64,000 nt of DNA from an uncultured Clostridia bacterium. GTDB lineage: Bacteria; Bacillota; Clostridia; Oscillospirales; Acutalibacteraceae. Below are positions 34,675 through 46,526 of this stretch, one piece after another; within the stretch, counting starts at the first letter, position 1; every line of letters begins with the position of its first letter. The stretch spans positions 1 through 64,000 of the forward strand of contig CALWVF010000007.1 of NCBI GenBank assembly GCA_944384925.1, given 5' to 3'. Below the pieces are notes generated by a model. That model ran no database searches and was not told the origin of the DNA. It saw only the letters and a program-made list of their open reading frames with translations. The position numbers and the translations under genes are program-made.

Positions 34675-37494
34675 TTGCCTAGTGATAAAATTGTTATCAA
34701 AGGTGCAAAAGAACACAACCTAAAAAATATAAATGTTGAAATTCCAAGAGATAAGCTTACTGTTTTAACTGGATTATCAGGATCTGGAAAATCTTCCTTA
34801 GCTTTTGATACAATATATGCTGAAGGTCAAAGAAGGTATGTTGAATCTTTATCTTCATATGCAAGACAATTTCTTGGACAAATGGAAAAACCAGATGTAG
34901 AGTATATTGAAGGACTCTCTCCTGCAATTTCAATAGATCAAAAAACAACTTCAAAAAATCCACGTTCCACAGTTGGCACTATAACAGAAATATATGATTA
35001 TCTACGTTTATTATATGCAAGAATCGGAGTTCCACATTGCCCTATATGTGGAAAAGAAATAAAACAACAAACTGTAGACCAAATTGTAGATAAAATTATG
35101 GCCTTAGATACTAATACCAAAATTATGGTGCTATCGCCCATAATAAGAGGGAAAAAAGGCGAACATAAAAAAGAACTAGACAATGCTAGAAAAAATGGTT
35201 ATGTACGTGCACGAATTGATGGGATAATATATGATTTATCTGAAGAAATTAAACTAGAAAAAAATAAAAAACATGAAATTGATATTATTATCGACAGACT
35301 TGTTGTTAATGACTCTATACAATCTAGGCTTGCTGATTCAATTGAAATAGCATCATCTTTATCAAATGGTCTTATTATTATAAACATAATAAATGGAGAT
35401 GACATATTATTTTCTCAAAATTATGCTTGCCCTGAACATGGTGTAAGTATAGATGACTTAAATCCTCGAATGTTTTCATTTAATAGTCCATTTGGAGCAT
35501 GCAAAAAATGTACTGGACTAGGAGTTTTTATGAAAGTAGATCCCAACCTAATATTGCCAAATAAAGAACTATCTATAAAACAAGGAGGCATAAAAGCTAG
35601 TGGATGGGCTATGGAAGGCAGCACAATAGCCACTATGTACTTTGAGGCTTTATCGAAAAAGTATGATTTTTCCCTTGAAACACCAATTAAAGATCTTCCA
35701 AAAGATATTTTAGATATTATATTATATGGAACAGATGGAGACAAACTAAAATTAATTAGAAAAAACGAGTATGGTAATGGAACATATTATAGCGACTTTG
35801 AGGGAATCATTAATAACTTAGAAAGAAGGTTCCGGGAAACACAAAGTAATTGGATAAAAGAAGAAATAGAAAATTATATGATATCAGTTCCATGTAGCGA
35901 GTGCAATGGAAACAGACTTTCAAATGAAGTATTATCTATAACTATAAACGGAATAAATATAAGCGAACTATGCAAAAAATCAATAACTGACACTATAACT
36001 TTTCTTGATGAACTTGTTTTATCAGACAAAGAACTCTTAATTGCAAAGCCAATATTAAGAGAAATTTCTGAACGATTAAACTTTTTAAAAAGTGTAGGAC
36101 TTGAATATTTATCACTTTCTCGCGCTGCAAATACACTATCTGGTGGAGAAAATCAAAGGATAAGGCTTGCAACACAGATTGGTTCATCACTTATGGGAGT
36201 ATTATACATACTTGACGAACCAAGCATAGGTTTACATCCTAGAGACAATGATAAATTAATAGATACACTTAAGCATTTAAGAGACATAGGTAATACTGTA
36301 ATTGTTGTTGAGCATGATGAAGAGACTATGTATGCAGCTGATCATATTATAGATATAGGACCTGGAGCCGGTATACATGGAGGTCATGTTGTATGCGCTG
36401 GTACTATCGAACAAATAAAAAAATGCCCTCAATCTATAACAGGACAATACCTAAGCAAGACTTTAAAAATTGAAGCACCTAAAAAAAGAAGAAAAGGTAA
36501 TGGTAAAAAAATTAAAATATTGGGTGCAAGTGAAAATAACCTTAAGAACATAAATGTTGACATACCTTTAGGAACACTTGTTTGTGTTACTGGCGTATCT
36601 GGTTCTGGAAAATCTTCCCTTATTAATGAAATATTATACAAACAATTATCTTCTAAAATAAATGGTTCAAAAGCAAAGCCAGGAAAACATAAAAGCATAT
36701 CAGGTATAGAAAATATAGATAAAGTTATAGATATTAATCAATCACCTATAGGGAGAACTCCTCGTTCTAATCCTGCAACTTATATTGGTGTATTTACAGA
36801 TATAAGAGAATTATTTGCCTCTACTAAAGAATCAAAAATTAGAGGCTATAAAAGTGGTAGGTTTTCATTTAATGTAAAAGGAGGACGATGTGAAGCATGC
36901 CAAGGTGATGGTATTTTAAAAATAGAAATGCATTTTCTTCCAGATATTTATATCCCTTGCGAAGTATGTAAAGGTCAACGCTATAATAGGGAAACTCTTG
37001 AAGTTAAATATAAAGATAAAAATATATATGATGTTTTAGAAATGACAGTTGACGAAGGTGTTGAATTTTTTTCTAATATTCCAAAAATATTTAGAAAACT
37101 TAAGACCTTATCTGAGGTTGGGCTTGGGTACATTAAAATTGGTCAACCAGCAACAACTCTCTCTGGTGGTGAAGCTCAAAGAGTTAAATTAGCAACTGAA
37201 CTTTCGAAAATACACACAGGAAATACCTTTTATATACTAGACGAACCTACTACAGGCTTACACATAGCTGATGTTCATAGATTAATAGATGTTATTCAAA
37301 AACTTGTAGATTTAGGAAATAGTGTTATTGTAATTGAGCATAACCTGGAACTAATCAAAACTGCTGATTATATTATAGATTTAGGTCCTGAAGGTGGAAA
37401 TAAAGGCGGGTTTATTGTTGCAAAAGGTACTCCTGAGAAAGTTGCAAAATCAGTAGATTCGTATACTGCAAAATACTTAAAAAATTTATTATAA
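34675..37494 (+). CDS. uvrA: Excinuclease ABC subunit A
   Basis: A 939-residue damage sensor with two ABC ATPase modules. Walker A motifs are [10 protein letters not shown] near residue 35 and [10 protein letters not shown] in the second half. Signatures [12 protein letters not shown] and [12 protein letters not shown], and zinc modules ([25 protein letters not shown] and [10 protein letters not shown]) are complete. I start it at TTG 34675, 6 nt after GGAGGT, because the GTG at 34657 lies upstream of that site. A strong terminator follows. Confidence 0.97.
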   Translation: MPSDKIVIKGAKEHNLKNINVEIPRDKLTVLTGLSGSGKSSLAFDTIYAEGQRRYVESLSSYARQFLGQMEKPDVEYIEGLSPAISIDQKTTSKNPRSTVGTITEIYDYLRLLYARIGVPHCPICGKEIKQQTVDQIVDKIMALDTNTKIMVLSPIIRGKKGEHKKELDNARKNGYVRARIDGIIYDLSEEIKLEKNKKHEIDIIIDRLVVNDSIQSRLADSIEIASSLSNGLIIINIINGDDILFSQNYACPEHGVSIDDLNPRMFSFNSPFGACKKCTGLGVFMKVDPNLILPNKELSIKQGGIKASGWAMEGSTIATMYFEALSKKYDFSLETPIKDLPKDILDIILYGTDGDKLKLIRKNEYGNGTYYSDFEGIINNLERRFRETQSNWIKEEIENYMISVPCSECNGNRLSNEVLSITINGINISELCKKSITDTITFLDELVLSDKELLIAKPILREISERLNFLKSVGLEYLSLSRAANTLSGGENQRIRLATQIGSSLMGVLYILDEPSIGLHPRDNDKLIDTLKHLRDIGNTVIVVEHDEETMYAADHIIDIGPGAGIHGGHVVCAGTIEQIKKCPQSITGQYLSKTLKIEAPKKRRKGNGKKIKILGASENNLKNINVDIPLGTLVCVTGVSGSGKSSLINEILYKQLSSKINGSKAKPGKHKSISGIENIDKVIDINQSPIGRTPRSNPATYIGVFTDIRELFASTKESKIRGYKSGRFSFNVKGGRCEACQGDGILKIEMHFLPDIYIPCEVCKGQRYNRETLEVKYKDKNIYDVLEMTVDEGVEFFSNIPKIFRKLKTLSEVGLGYIKIGQPATTLSGGEAQRVKLATELSKIHTGNTFYILDEPTTGLHIADVHRLIDVIQKLVDLGNSVIVIEHNLELIKTADYIIDLGPEGGNKGGFIVAKGTPEKVAKSVDSYTAKYLKNLL

Positions 37495-37520
37495 ATATTA
37501 GTTTTAATAATAATCATATA

Positions 37521-37552
37521 AAAAACCAATCAAATAAATTGATTGGCTTTTT
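37521..37552 (+). terminator. Rho-independent terminator of uvrA
   Basis: CCAATCAA and TTGATTGG form an 8-bp stem with a 5-nt loop, flanked by five A and followed by CTTTTT, 26 bp after the uvrA stop. The A-tract would also allow it to act for the opposite strand. Confidence 0.85.
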
Positions 37553-37615
37553 ATCATTGAATAAAATTTTGTTAAGGTCATAGACATCCTTAATTTTTAT
37601 TTATAATAAAATAAA

Positions 37616-38236
37616 TTAACTTTTCTTTTTGCTCCCTTTTATTACCTTTAATCTAGAAAACTCTTCTCGGTCTTTTTCTTCTAGTGCATCTACAATAGAT
37701 TTAACAATATTTTCAAACCGCGGGATCATTATATTTTTTAACGCATTTGCACGCTTCTGTGTTTTCTTTATAGCATAAGCTAGCCTATACACACTATTCT
37801 CTATCTCTGCAAGTTCAGCAGTAAGTTGTTTCACTTCCATAAACTTAAAATACGCTTCATCTAGCATCGAATTGGAAGAATATAAACCAAATGGAACATC
37901 GGATACTATGTTATTTTTAATAGATAATATTGGAATTTCTACTCCCATAACACTTCTATAAGATAATTGTAAACTTCTTTCTTCAGGTACTGTATGAGAA
38001 AATTCCTCACATATTCCTAATGTAATGTTGGCTTTTTGCAAAGCTAGGTAAGCATTATTATATGTTATATCAATTTTATCTTGAATTTTAGCTGCATGAT
38101 CAATAAGCATCATCATTTCTCTAACAAGTATATTTCTTTTTCGATCTAGAAGATCAAAACCTGTTTTTGCAAGTTCTAGCGATTTTTTGGTCGCAATCAA
38201 ATTTCCTTTTGTTGGAACAACATTAAAAGAAGCCAT
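37616..38236 (-). CDS. atpD: V-type ATPase subunit D (central stalk)
   Basis: A 206-residue subunit D of the V/A-type ATPase, a long antiparallel coiled coil that rotates inside the A3B3 head. It opens NVVPTKGNLIATKKSLELA, the conserved start, and ends with a Lys-rich tail. I choose the ATG at 38236 after GGGTGA. It is the last gene of the nine-gene operon (stalk G/H, C, I, K, F, E, A, B, D). Confidence 0.94.
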   Translation of the reverse strand: MASFNVVPTKGNLIATKKSLELAKTGFDLLDRKRNILVREMMMLIDHAAKIQDKIDITYNNAYLALQKANITLGICEEFSHTVPEERSLQLSYRSVMGVEIPILSIKNNIVSDVPFGLYSSNSMLDEAYFKFMEVKQLTAELAEIENSVYRLAYAIKKTQKRANALKNIMIPRFENIVKSIVDALEEKDREEFSRLKVIKGSKKKS

Positions 38237-38265
38237 ATATTTCACCCATTTTCATAAATACCAAT

Positions 38266-39708
38266 TTATTCTATATCTTCATTATTTTCATTTTCATTAT
38301 CCTCATCAAATAATATTTTTTGTTCAAATGTTGGATTTTCAACATACTTTTTATTAAGTATTTCGTCGTCTACTCTATCAAGTTCTTCCTTTGGTAATGT
38401 AGATAGCAATTTCCACCCTAAATCTAAGCTTTGCTCGATACTACGATTTTCATTAAATCCTTGGTTTAAAAATTTAGATTCAAACAATTTACCAAATTGC
38501 ATATACTTTTTATCTATTGAAGATAATTCCTCTTCACCTATAACAGAAGATAAGGAACGGACATCAATAACCTTGGCATATGATGCAAACAATTGATTTG
38601 CTAAAGCAGAGTGATCTTCTCTTGTGTATCCTTCTCCTATTCCATCTTTCATCAATCTCGATAATGAAGGCAATACAGATACAGGAGGATACAAGCCTTT
38701 CCCCTCTAACTCTCTGTCAAGAACTATTTGCCCTTCTGTTATATAACCTGTCAAATCAGGAACAGGATGAGTTATATCATCATTAGGCATAGTTAAAATA
38801 GGCAATTGAGTAACTGAACCTTTTTTACCTCTTATCATACCTGCTCTTTCATAAAGAGATGCTAAATCAGAATACAAATAACCTGGATATCCTTTTCTTC
38901 CTGGAATTTCTCCTTTTGAAGAACTAAATTCTCTAAGAGCTTCAGCATATGATGTCATATCTGTCATTATGACCAACACATGCATGTCTAATTCAAATGC
39001 TAGATATTCCGCAACTGTTAATGCGCATCTTGGTGTTAATGTTCTTTCGATAATAGAATCATTAGATAAATTCAAAAACATTACTACTCTTTGCAGTACT
39101 CCAGATTCATCAAAGCTTCTTCTAAAATATTCTGCAACATCATTTTTAACTCCCATGGCAGCAAAAACTATACAAAAGCTACTACCTTCTTCACCTGAAA
39201 TTTTCGCTTGCCTTGCAATTTGAACTGCTAATTCATTGTGTTTCATACCAGAGCCTGAAAATATTGGTAATTTCTGGCCTCTTATAAGTGTCATAAGCGT
39301 ATCTATACTTGAAATACCAGTATTAATATAGTTCTGAGGGTATATTCTCGAAACCGGATTTATTGGTGTTCCATTAACATCTACTCGTTTATCTGGAAAT
39401 ATTTCACCAAGTCCATCAATAGGTCTACCTGCACCATCAAAAACTCTCCCTAAAATTTCTGGGGAAAGGGGCATTTCCATTGGTCTTGCTGTAAGTCTAG
39501 TCCTAGTATTTTCTAAAGAAATACCGTTTGTTCCTTCAAAAACCTGAATGACTGCTTTTTTACCTTCTATTTGTACAACTCTACCCTTTCTTAAACCCCC
39601 ATTAGATAGCCTTATGTCCACTATTTCCTCATATGAAACATTTTCAACATTATCTAGCACTATAAGGGATCCATTTATCTCCTTTACACCAATATAATCA
39701 ATTATCAT
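38266..39708 (-). CDS. atpB: V-type ATPase subunit B
   Basis: A 480-residue non-catalytic head subunit. It keeps the ATPase fold but has [11 protein letters not shown] where catalytic subunits have a P-loop, the normal state for [21 protein letters not shown] and [22 protein letters not shown] are characteristic. The last residues are Glu/Asn-rich ([13 protein letters not shown]). GGAG precedes the ATG. Confidence 0.96.
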   Translation of the reverse strand: MIIDYIGVKEINGSLIVLDNVENVSYEEIVDIRLSNGGLRKGRVVQIEGKKAVIQVFEGTNGISLENTRTRLTARPMEMPLSPEILGRVFDGAGRPIDGLGEIFPDKRVDVNGTPINPVSRIYPQNYINTGISSIDTLMTLIRGQKLPIFSGSGMKHNELAVQIARQAKISGEEGSSFCIVFAAMGVKNDVAEYFRRSFDESGVLQRVVMFLNLSNDSIIERTLTPRCALTVAEYLAFELDMHVLVIMTDMTSYAEALREFSSSKGEIPGRKGYPGYLYSDLASLYERAGMIRGKKGSVTQLPILTMPNDDITHPVPDLTGYITEGQIVLDRELEGKGLYPPVSVLPSLSRLMKDGIGEGYTREDHSALANQLFASYAKVIDVRSLSSVIGEEELSSIDKKYMQFGKLFESKFLNQGFNENRSIEQSLDLGWKLLSTLPKEELDRVDDEILNKKYVENPTFEQKILFDEDNENENNEDIE

Positions 39709-39735
39709 TTAATACACTCCCAATAAAACTATAAA

Positions 39736-41496
39736 CTAGGCTTTCAAAATAGACTCAAATGCATCATCTATATCTGATATATAATCATCAAACATTTCCA
39801 ATTTATTATTTGGTATATCATATTTTATTTTTACCAATTTATCGAATAAGCCAAATTCTGTAATCCTCGATATAGGAATTTCTGCAGAAATTAATTGTTT
39901 AGACTTCTTATATAAATATAATATTACCTTCATCATAAGCTTTTGCTTTTCTAAAGGTACAAATGTATCTTCGCTATGAAAAGCATTTTGTTGTAAAAAT
40001 CCAACTCTTATCACACGAGCAATTTCTATTATTAATTTTTGATCGTCCGGTAAAACATCAGCACCTACCAACTTAACTATCTCCATTAGCTGGCTTTCCT
40101 CATGCAATATAGAACTTATTTGCTTCCTATATTTTATAAACAAATTGCCTAGATTTTCATTGTACCATCCATCTAAATCTATAAAATATTCACTATAACT
40201 TGAAATCCAATTTATTGCAGGATAGTGTCTTGAATATGCAAGTGACTTATCTAATGCCCAAAAGCACCTTGTAAACCTTTTAGTATTTTGAGTAACTGGT
40301 TCTGAAAAATCTGAACCCTGAGGAGAAACAGCTCCAATTATTGTAACTGACCCTTCTTTACCATTTAAAGATTCTACTCTTCCAGCTCTCTCATAAAATT
40401 CTGAAAGTCTCGACGGTAAATATGCTGGAAATCCCTCTTCAGCTGGCATCTCTTCCAATCTTCCCGATATTTCTCTTAATGCTTCTGCCCACCTAGATGT
40501 CGAATCCGCCATTATTGCTACATGATAACCCATATCTCTGTAATATTCGGCTAATGTAATACCTGTATATATAGAAGCCTCTCTTGCTGCAACAGGCATA
40601 TTAGAAGTATTTGCAATTAAAACTGTTCTATCTGTCATTGGTCTACCAGACTTCGGATCTATCAACTGAGAGAATTCATCGAGAACTTGGCTCATCTCAT
40701 TGCCTCGTTCTCCGCAACCTACATACACAATTATGTCCGCATCGCACCATTTTGCCAATTGATGCTGTGTCATTGTCTTACCTGTTCCAAATCCCCCTGG
40801 TATAGCTGCCGTTCCACCCTTAGATATGGGAAATAATGTATCTATAACTCTCTGACCTGTGATTAATGGAATAGTCGCAGGAAGTCTTTTCTTGACAGGA
40901 CGGGGCATCCTGATGGGCCATTCATGACATAATGATAATTCATGAAAATTTCCTTTATCATCTTCAATAGTAACTATTTTATCATCTATACAATAAAAGC
41001 CATCTTTTTCAACTTTTACTACTTTACCTGAAAGATTAGGAGATAAAATACATTTATGCATTATAACCTCTGTTTCTGGGCATTCCGCATAAATCTCTCC
41101 TGCACTTAAAAAATCTCCTTCCTTTACAGTGATTTTAACTTTCCATTTTCGCACTTTGTTCAATGAATCTACATTTGCTCCCCTGGAAATGAATGAACCC
41201 GATGCTTTTTCAATATCTTTTAATGGACGCTCAATTCCGTCAAATATATTATTAAGTATCCCTGGCCCAAGTGTAATAGTCATTGAAGAACCTGTACCAT
41301 AAACCGGTTCACCAGGCTTTAGTCCTGTAGTTTCTTCATACACTTGAATCGTAGTTACTAAATCATTAATCTCAATAACTTCACCTACCAGCTTTTCATT
41401 GCCTACATATACCATTTCCATCATCGAAAAAGATTTAGCATTTTTTACTGTTACAACAGGACCGTTTATACCATATATAGTATTTTGATTATTCAT
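39736..41496 (-). CDS. atpA: V-type ATPase catalytic subunit A
   Basis: A 586-residue catalytic subunit with the A-type P-loop GGFGTGKT and the non-homologous insert (about 110-200) that distinguishes V/A-type A subunits. [18 protein letters not shown] and the [20 protein letters not shown] motif are intact. I start it at ATG 41496, spaced from GGAG. In bacteria such enzymes either synthesise ATP or pump protons or sodium; the sequence does not decide which. Confidence 0.96.
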   Translation of the reverse strand: MNNQNTIYGINGPVVTVKNAKSFSMMEMVYVGNEKLVGEVIEINDLVTTIQVYEETTGLKPGEPVYGTGSSMTITLGPGILNNIFDGIERPLKDIEKASGSFISRGANVDSLNKVRKWKVKITVKEGDFLSAGEIYAECPETEVIMHKCILSPNLSGKVVKVEKDGFYCIDDKIVTIEDDKGNFHELSLCHEWPIRMPRPVKKRLPATIPLITGQRVIDTLFPISKGGTAAIPGGFGTGKTMTQHQLAKWCDADIIVYVGCGERGNEMSQVLDEFSQLIDPKSGRPMTDRTVLIANTSNMPVAAREASIYTGITLAEYYRDMGYHVAIMADSTSRWAEALREISGRLEEMPAEEGFPAYLPSRLSEFYERAGRVESLNGKEGSVTIIGAVSPQGSDFSEPVTQNTKRFTRCFWALDKSLAYSRHYPAINWISSYSEYFIDLDGWYNENLGNLFIKYRKQISSILHEESQLMEIVKLVGADVLPDDQKLIIEIARVIRVGFLQQNAFHSEDTFVPLEKQKLMMKVILYLYKKSKQLISAEIPISRITEFGLFDKLVKIKYDIPNNKLEMFDDYISDIDDAFESILKA

Positions 41497-41540
41497 CAAT
41501 CTCATCTCCACATTAACCAATAAATAACGTCATATTAATA

Positions 41541-42137
41541 CTACGTTACTTTTAACCCGCAATTTTCAGCAAACCATTTACGTTGTTCTTCTAATTTAGC
41601 ATCTAATGTTTCATCAACAACTACACCGCCAAGTTCACTATATCCATAAATTCCACCTAGTTTTATTTCATCGCTAGAATTTATTTTACACTCATTTTTA
41701 AATGCATCTTTAATTTGAGTTGCAAATATAAGATCTTCTTTTCTAACATATAGCACAACATCAGGAAAGGTTAATACATGAGATATCTTTTGAGAACACT
41801 TTTCGATAAACGTTAAATAATCTTGTGTTCGAGTAAATTTATCAAGTTTTTCTTGTACTTCAGCAAATACGTTATCCATTATTTCTTTTCTTTGCTTAAA
41901 TAATTCTTTTTTTCCCTCTATTTCCTTATGAGATAAGTCTTTAGAAATTTTACTTCGTACTTCTGCCATTTCCTTTTGTATCATAATATATACATCATTT
42001 AAAATCTCATGCTCAGCCTTTTCCAGCTCTTGCCTTTTAAATTGTTCCAACTCTTTTTTTATATTATCTCTTTGTTCCTCTGCATATTTATTAATTGCTT
42101 GAAGAAAACTACTAATTTTTGAATTAGAATTAGGCAT
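41541..42137 (-). CDS. atpE: V-type ATPase subunit E (peripheral stalk)
   Basis: A 198-residue subunit with a long charged coiled coil (about 10-100) and a globular C-terminal end containing GGIYGYSELGGVVVDETLDAKL-like features typical of subunit E. It pairs with subunit G/H to form the peripheral stalk. I start it at ATG 42137, eight nt after GGAGGT; an ATG directly after that site is too close. Length is normal. Confidence 0.9.
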   Translation of the reverse strand: MPNSNSKISSFLQAINKYAEEQRDNIKKELEQFKRQELEKAEHEILNDVYIMIQKEMAEVRSKISKDLSHKEIEGKKELFKQRKEIMDNVFAEVQEKLDKFTRTQDYLTFIEKCSQKISHVLTFPDVVLYVRKEDLIFATQIKDAFKNECKINSSDEIKLGGIYGYSELGGVVVDETLDAKLEEQRKWFAENCGLKVT

Positions 42138-42150
42138 AACATACCTCCAA

Positions 42151-42459
42151 CTAGATTTTAACACCTATTGCCTCTTTTATATATTTTGTTATAGAGTCTT
42201 TTGCTCTTCCATTTCCATGTCTATCTGGTATTTCAACAATCAGAGGCTTTTTTCTATTCAATTTTAAATCATATACAAAATCAGTGCATAGTTTAACAAG
42301 ATTTTCTGTTATTAAAATAACAGCTACATCTTCCATGTTCATAGCGCTTGAAAGAGCTTCTATTACTTCTTCATATTTATGCACTACAATACCCTTTATA
42401 CCTGCTAATCGCATACCAACAAGAGTATCTATATTGTCGCTTATTAAATAAAAGCGCAT
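42151..42459 (-). CDS. atpF: V-type ATPase subunit F
   Basis: A 102-residue subunit F, a small Rossmann-like protein that binds subunit D in the central stalk. It reads MRFYLISDNIDTLVGMRLAG with VILITENL and KPLIVEIPD later, as expected. GAGGTG precedes the ATG. It lies between K and E in the operon. Confidence 0.92.
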   Translation of the reverse strand: MRFYLISDNIDTLVGMRLAGIKGIVVHKYEEVIEALSSAMNMEDVAVILITENLVKLCTDFVYDLKLNRKKPLIVEIPDRHGNGRAKDSITKYIKEAIGVKI

Positions 42460-42481
42460 ATAATGACACCTCTTTATATTT

Positions 42482-42943
42482 TTATATCTTTGTTAGCATC
42501 ATAAAGCTTATAACTACACCATACAAGGCAATACCTTCTGCTAATGCAACTATAACTAAGAACTTACCAAATACATCAGGATTTTCTGAAGTAGCCGCTA
42601 TTGCCGCCGGAGCTGAAGCTGCAACTGCTCTACCTGCCCCTATACAAGAAAAACTTGTAACTGCTGCAACTGCTAATAATCCTAAGCCAAATCCCCACGG
42701 GCTTTCTGAACCTTTTAAATTTGATTGCTCCGACACTGATGTCTCAGTTGTTGTATTTGCAGAATCTGTTGCTGCATACGTAGCAACAGATAAAGATAAA
42801 CATAATGCGCAAGCTAAAGCAAAAGTCAATATTTGTGCTAACAAAACATTTCTAGGTTTTTTTCCTCTTTTAACAGCCTTTACAGAGATCATTACAGATG
42901 CGACTAATACTAAAATTGGTAATAAAATTAATAAATATTTCAT
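42482..42943 (-). CDS. atpK: V-type ATPase proteolipid subunit K
   Basis: A 153-residue membrane-rotor subunit with four predicted helices (about 3-25, 36-60, 84-110, 125-150). The first pair is separated from the second by a Ser/Thr-rich loop (60-80). Only the last helix has an ion-binding carboxylate, E136 in ALAEGIALYG; the first pair has none. The GAGRAVAASAPAAI stretch is the conserved third helix. One carboxylate per four helices also occurs in E. hirae NtpK and favours a pump-type ratio, but the enzyme may run either way. The ATG at 42943 lies 8 nt after GGAGG. Confidence 0.92.
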   Translation of the reverse strand: MKYLLILLPILVLVASVMISVKAVKRGKKPRNVLLAQILTFALACALCLSLSVATYAATDSANTTTETSVSEQSNLKGSESPWGFGLGLLAVAAVTSFSCIGAGRAVAASAPAAIAATSENPDVFGKFLVIVALAEGIALYGVVISFMMLTKI

Positions 42944-42989
42944 AAACATGTCCTCCAAAATATAATTATTTAATATTTAACAGTTAAAT

Positions 42990-44933
42990 TTATACCTTAA
43001 ATCTAACTGGAATATATGGTCTTCCTTGCCCGCTAAAAAATCTACTAAATATTTCATAAAAGTTTAATCTTAAAACTTGAATTCCTGCAAGAAGAGTTTC
43101 TAGAAAAATTATAAATATATTGCCTAGAATTACAACAAATATATATCCTACAATCCCTAAGCTATTTCCAGTAAAATCTGCTATTGTAAAAACAACTGAC
43201 ATCATCCCTGCATGGACTAATACAAATATTCCAATTCTAATAAATGATATTGTGTTTGTTACATAACTAAGTATTACTTCAAATAATTCAAAAAAGTTTT
43301 GAGTCAAATACTCTCCTATATTTTTAGGTTTCCAATTTTCTTTTCCTGAGCATAACTCTCCTAGCGGTTCAGAAAACAAGATTAATGCTAACGGTATTAA
43401 TATTAATATAACAATATAAAATACATTTACAAAATCAAATTTAAAAATTACTGCATTGACTATTGCAAATACAACTGATGAATAAAATATTAAGCCTGCA
43501 ATGCCATTAGATCCAAAAATTGCTTTAGAATAATTTAGTACTTTAAAAGATGAGTATATATTTGCAAACATAGAAATTAAAATAATAATTACCCCTATTA
43601 ATATTGAGAACACAATAACCATGTTAATGGTACTAGGTTCCATAATATCTATAGGCTTTTCTTCTAACCCAAATATATCCTTATAAAAATTGTCTAGTAA
43701 ATGTTCATCTCCAAAAACAGAGCCAAACAAAAATCCAAAAATAGAAGCAAATATTCCACACGGCATCATTATTTGCCCTAATTTAGAGCCTTTAAATTTC
43801 CATAAAACTAATCCTACTAACGATAATACTATTCCCTGGCCAAAGTCTGCAAACATTATGCCAAACAAAAAGCTGTATAATATAGACATTAGCGCAGTTG
43901 GATCCATCTCATTATAAGATGGTAATCCATACATACTAACAAACAATTCAAATGGCTTAAATATTTTCTTATTTTTTAAAAGTACTGGTGGTGAAAATTT
44001 TAATCCCTCACTCTCATGCTCAATTGTGTATTCTATTCCATATATTCCTTCTAAATTATTAGAAAAACTTTCTATTTCTTCTTCTGGAATCCATCCAACT
44101 AATATAAAACTATCTTTATACTTGTATACATATTTTTTTATTTCAAAATAAGTATTCAATTCTTCTAACTTGGAATAAAACCTCATGCATTGTGAATATT
44201 GTATTTTCCAAAAACCATCAATTTTTTCTTGAATATCCAGCAATTCTTTATTAGTTTTTTCTAATTGTTTCTCTAAAATCTCAATATGTTTTTCAGGCGT
44301 ACTATCATTAATAGATATTTTCACTCTTTCAAAGAACAAATTTTTAAATATTCTATCAATCTCTGTTGCCTCTTGTATAGGAGTAACATATAATCCCCAA
44401 TATTTTGAATCTTCCTTTGTAAAAGGAGAAAAATAAACATATGGATTATCTGTATAAGAAATTAACTTTTCATAACTTTCTTCAGGAATGCTTCCAAATC
44501 TAACTTTTATATACTTACACGAAAATAAATCTTCTATATTAATAGATAAACCTACAAAATGGCTTAACTCCTTAATCTTTTTATTATATTCATCTATCTT
44601 GTTCAAACATTTTGATTTTTGATTTAATAACACATCTAACTTACTAGACAAATAATCTATATAGTCATTTATTTCTTTAGAATTTATATTAAAATTTGAA
44701 ACATCCACAAATTGTAAAGATTGATTAGATGATTGTATTTTTTCCTTTAATTCGTGTAAAGCTGAAGAATATAAGTTAGTCTCCGACATCCTTTGAAATT
44801 GTTTGGCGTTATTATAAAAGTGCATAGCATTATCAGGATGAAAAATATGAGATTTCCCACATGTATTTATTACCTTATCTAATTTTGATAGCACTCCTAT
44901 AATACTCACAATTCTTACTGGAGCAACAGACAC
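42990..44933 (-). CDS. atpI: V-type ATPase membrane subunit I (a)
   Basis: A 647-residue subunit that provides the ion half-channels. The N-terminal half (about 1-320) is cytoplasmic with coiled coils; seven or eight helices follow, with the conserved VSYLRIGIF-like motif as TNTISFIRIGIFVLVH and FADFGQG near the first helices. I start it at GTG 44933, 8 nt after AAAGGAGG; a GTG three codons upstream lies within that site. It precedes K in the operon. Confidence 0.94.
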   Translation of the reverse strand: MSVAPVRIVSIIGVLSKLDKVINTCGKSHIFHPDNAMHFYNNAKQFQRMSETNLYSSALHELKEKIQSSNQSLQFVDVSNFNINSKEINDYIDYLSSKLDVLLNQKSKCLNKIDEYNKKIKELSHFVGLSINIEDLFSCKYIKVRFGSIPEESYEKLISYTDNPYVYFSPFTKEDSKYWGLYVTPIQEATEIDRIFKNLFFERVKISINDSTPEKHIEILEKQLEKTNKELLDIQEKIDGFWKIQYSQCMRFYSKLEELNTYFEIKKYVYKYKDSFILVGWIPEEEIESFSNNLEGIYGIEYTIEHESEGLKFSPPVLLKNKKIFKPFELFVSMYGLPSYNEMDPTALMSILYSFLFGIMFADFGQGIVLSLVGLVLWKFKGSKLGQIMMPCGIFASIFGFLFGSVFGDEHLLDNFYKDIFGLEEKPIDIMEPSTINMVIVFSILIGVIIILISMFANIYSSFKVLNYSKAIFGSNGIAGLIFYSSVVFAIVNAVIFKFDFVNVFYIVILILIPLALILFSEPLGELCSGKENWKPKNIGEYLTQNFFELFEVILSYVTNTISFIRIGIFVLVHAGMMSVVFTIADFTGNSLGIVGYIFVVILGNIFIIFLETLLAGIQVLRLNFYEIFSRFFSGQGRPYIPVRFKV

Positions 44934-44948
44934 AATATACACCTCCTT

Positions 44949-45995
44949 TCAATTTCTATTATATATTAACATTCTATCTATCTCTTCTGAATTAAGTTTA
45001 TATCTAACACCCTCCACGATATTTATTATATTAGAAATTTCTATTTCTAACAAAAATATATACGACAACATAACAACTAATGGATTCACTGAGTAACGTA
45101 CATTATGATTACAAACCATAAATTTTATTTTATTTGCTACTTCATCTAAATAATCATATTTTATTTCTGTTATCATTTTTCCTATTTTTGTGTTTCTTAT
45201 TATTAGTAATGCATCGTCTAAATTGTTAGCCCTTATTAAATCATTTATCATTTTCTTTTCTAATGTACCAAATGGTAAAAGTATAGATTCAATATAATCA
45301 TAGCTAGGATGATAATACTTTTTTAATCTCATAATTCTAACAAAATTATTAGCATCTATATATACATTTAGCATTTCATACATTTCAGCCCTTGCACTAT
45401 CGTTGAGCGTATCATTGATTATATTAAATAATGTACTGTATAAGTTAGTGTACAAGCTTGATTCTATCAAAGTTAAATTTATCTTTTCATCTGAACTCGG
45501 TTCATATTGTTTTAGCAAATCATAATACTTAGAATCTTTTATCGCAGAAAGAAAATCTTTAAATGTCTTCATTTTAGATAATTGTGGTAAATCTATACGT
45601 GTATGGTTATTAAAAAATATAGGCATAGAATATATATATTCTTTAGCTCTTCCAACTGATAAAAGCATTAAACTATGCATTATTTGCTCAATTTCAATTC
45701 TAGATATAATGTATTCAAAAAAACTTTCACCTAGTGAAAATTCATATCTACCTATTTTGGCAAAATCAAAAAATAATTTTTTTCTAAGCAAATCCTCTAA
45801 ATGACCCCTGTGGACATTTCCTTCACCCAAATCACTTAATGCACTAGCATATTCAGTATTTTGCTTTAAATAGGACGACACTTCATCAACACTTGAGCAG
45901 GAAAGTAATTCCATATAATCATTACTTTTCAATCTTTTACCATACATTGCCCTAGATTTTGCTAAAATAGCATTTGATGCAAACATGGTACCCAT
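44949..45995 (-). CDS. atpC: V-type ATPase subunit C (rotor adaptor)
   Basis: A 348-residue subunit C (E. hirae NtpC, d-type), a helical funnel that links the central stalk to the K ring. It begins GTMFASNAILAKSRAMYG and has FVRIMRLKKYYHPSYDYI, LPFG and LSYIFLLEIEISNII near the C-terminus, all typical of the family. GAGGTG precedes the ATG. Length is normal. Confidence 0.92.
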   Translation of the reverse strand: MGTMFASNAILAKSRAMYGKRLKSNDYMELLSCSSVDEVSSYLKQNTEYASALSDLGEGNVHRGHLEDLLRKKLFFDFAKIGRYEFSLGESFFEYIISRIEIEQIMHSLMLLSVGRAKEYIYSMPIFFNNHTRIDLPQLSKMKTFKDFLSAIKDSKYYDLLKQYEPSSDEKINLTLIESSLYTNLYSTLFNIINDTLNDSARAEMYEMLNVYIDANNFVRIMRLKKYYHPSYDYIESILLPFGTLEKKMINDLIRANNLDDALLIIRNTKIGKMITEIKYDYLDEVANKIKFMVCNHNVRYSVNPLVVMLSYIFLLEIEISNIINIVEGVRYKLNSEEIDRMLIYNRN

Positions 45996-45999
45996 TTAA

Positions 46000-46311
46000 C
46001 TACACCTCTAAAATGTTATTAATAATTTGATCAACCCATTCAGATTTCTTTATTTTATATATTTCATTTAGTTTTTTTCTAACTTCACTTTGATTCTTAC
46101 TTATTTCTTTCCAAGCTTTGTCTGCTTCTTTTTGTTCTGTTGTTTCGTTAATTCTTATGCGAGTTCTCGCTCTAATTAAATAATCCTCTTTAATCTTTTT
46201 TTTAAGTTCAGAAATTTCCTGTTCTACAGTCATTTTTGATTGTTTCACATTTTCCGTTAATTCACGAGCTTTCTTCTCTGCATCAACAATTTTGCCAATC
46301 ATATCTTTCAT
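46000..46311 (-). CDS. V-type ATPase subunit G/H (peripheral stalk)
   Basis: A 103-residue, highly charged coiled coil beginning MKDMIGKIVDAEKKARE, characteristic of the AhaH/NtpF-type subunit that pairs with E. It is the first gene of the ATPase operon, preceded by AGGGGGG at the proper distance. The 4-bp gap to subunit C is consistent with co-transcription. Confidence 0.9.
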   Translation of the reverse strand: MKDMIGKIVDAEKKARELTENVKQSKMTVEQEISELKKKIKEDYLIRARTRIRINETTEQKEADKAWKEISKNQSEVRKKLNEIYKIKKSEWVDQIINNILEV

Positions 46312-46526
46312 ACATTTTCCCCCCTTAAATATAAAGGTTAAATTGGCCCAAGGAGTATTATATTACTATAATATAAAATTTACAATCCGCTTACAGTTAG
46401 ATTAATAAATTACTTTTAATATATTTTTTATATACATGTAACAATTCAAATAAAAATATTACCATTTTATTATATTATACGCTTAATAAATTTATAATTT
46501 ATACACAAAATTCAATTGTCTAGTAT

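Noticed and set aside
34120-34716. Minus-strand ORF of 198 residues opposite the uvrB end
   Set aside because: It is fully antisense to uvrB-uvrA with low-complexity Ser/Ile/Leu content and no family motif.
42348-42965. Long plus-strand ORF (205 residues) opposite the ATPase K and F genes
   Set aside because: It is antisense to two clear subunit genes, has no ribosome site and reads as a composition artefact of the Ala-rich K gene.
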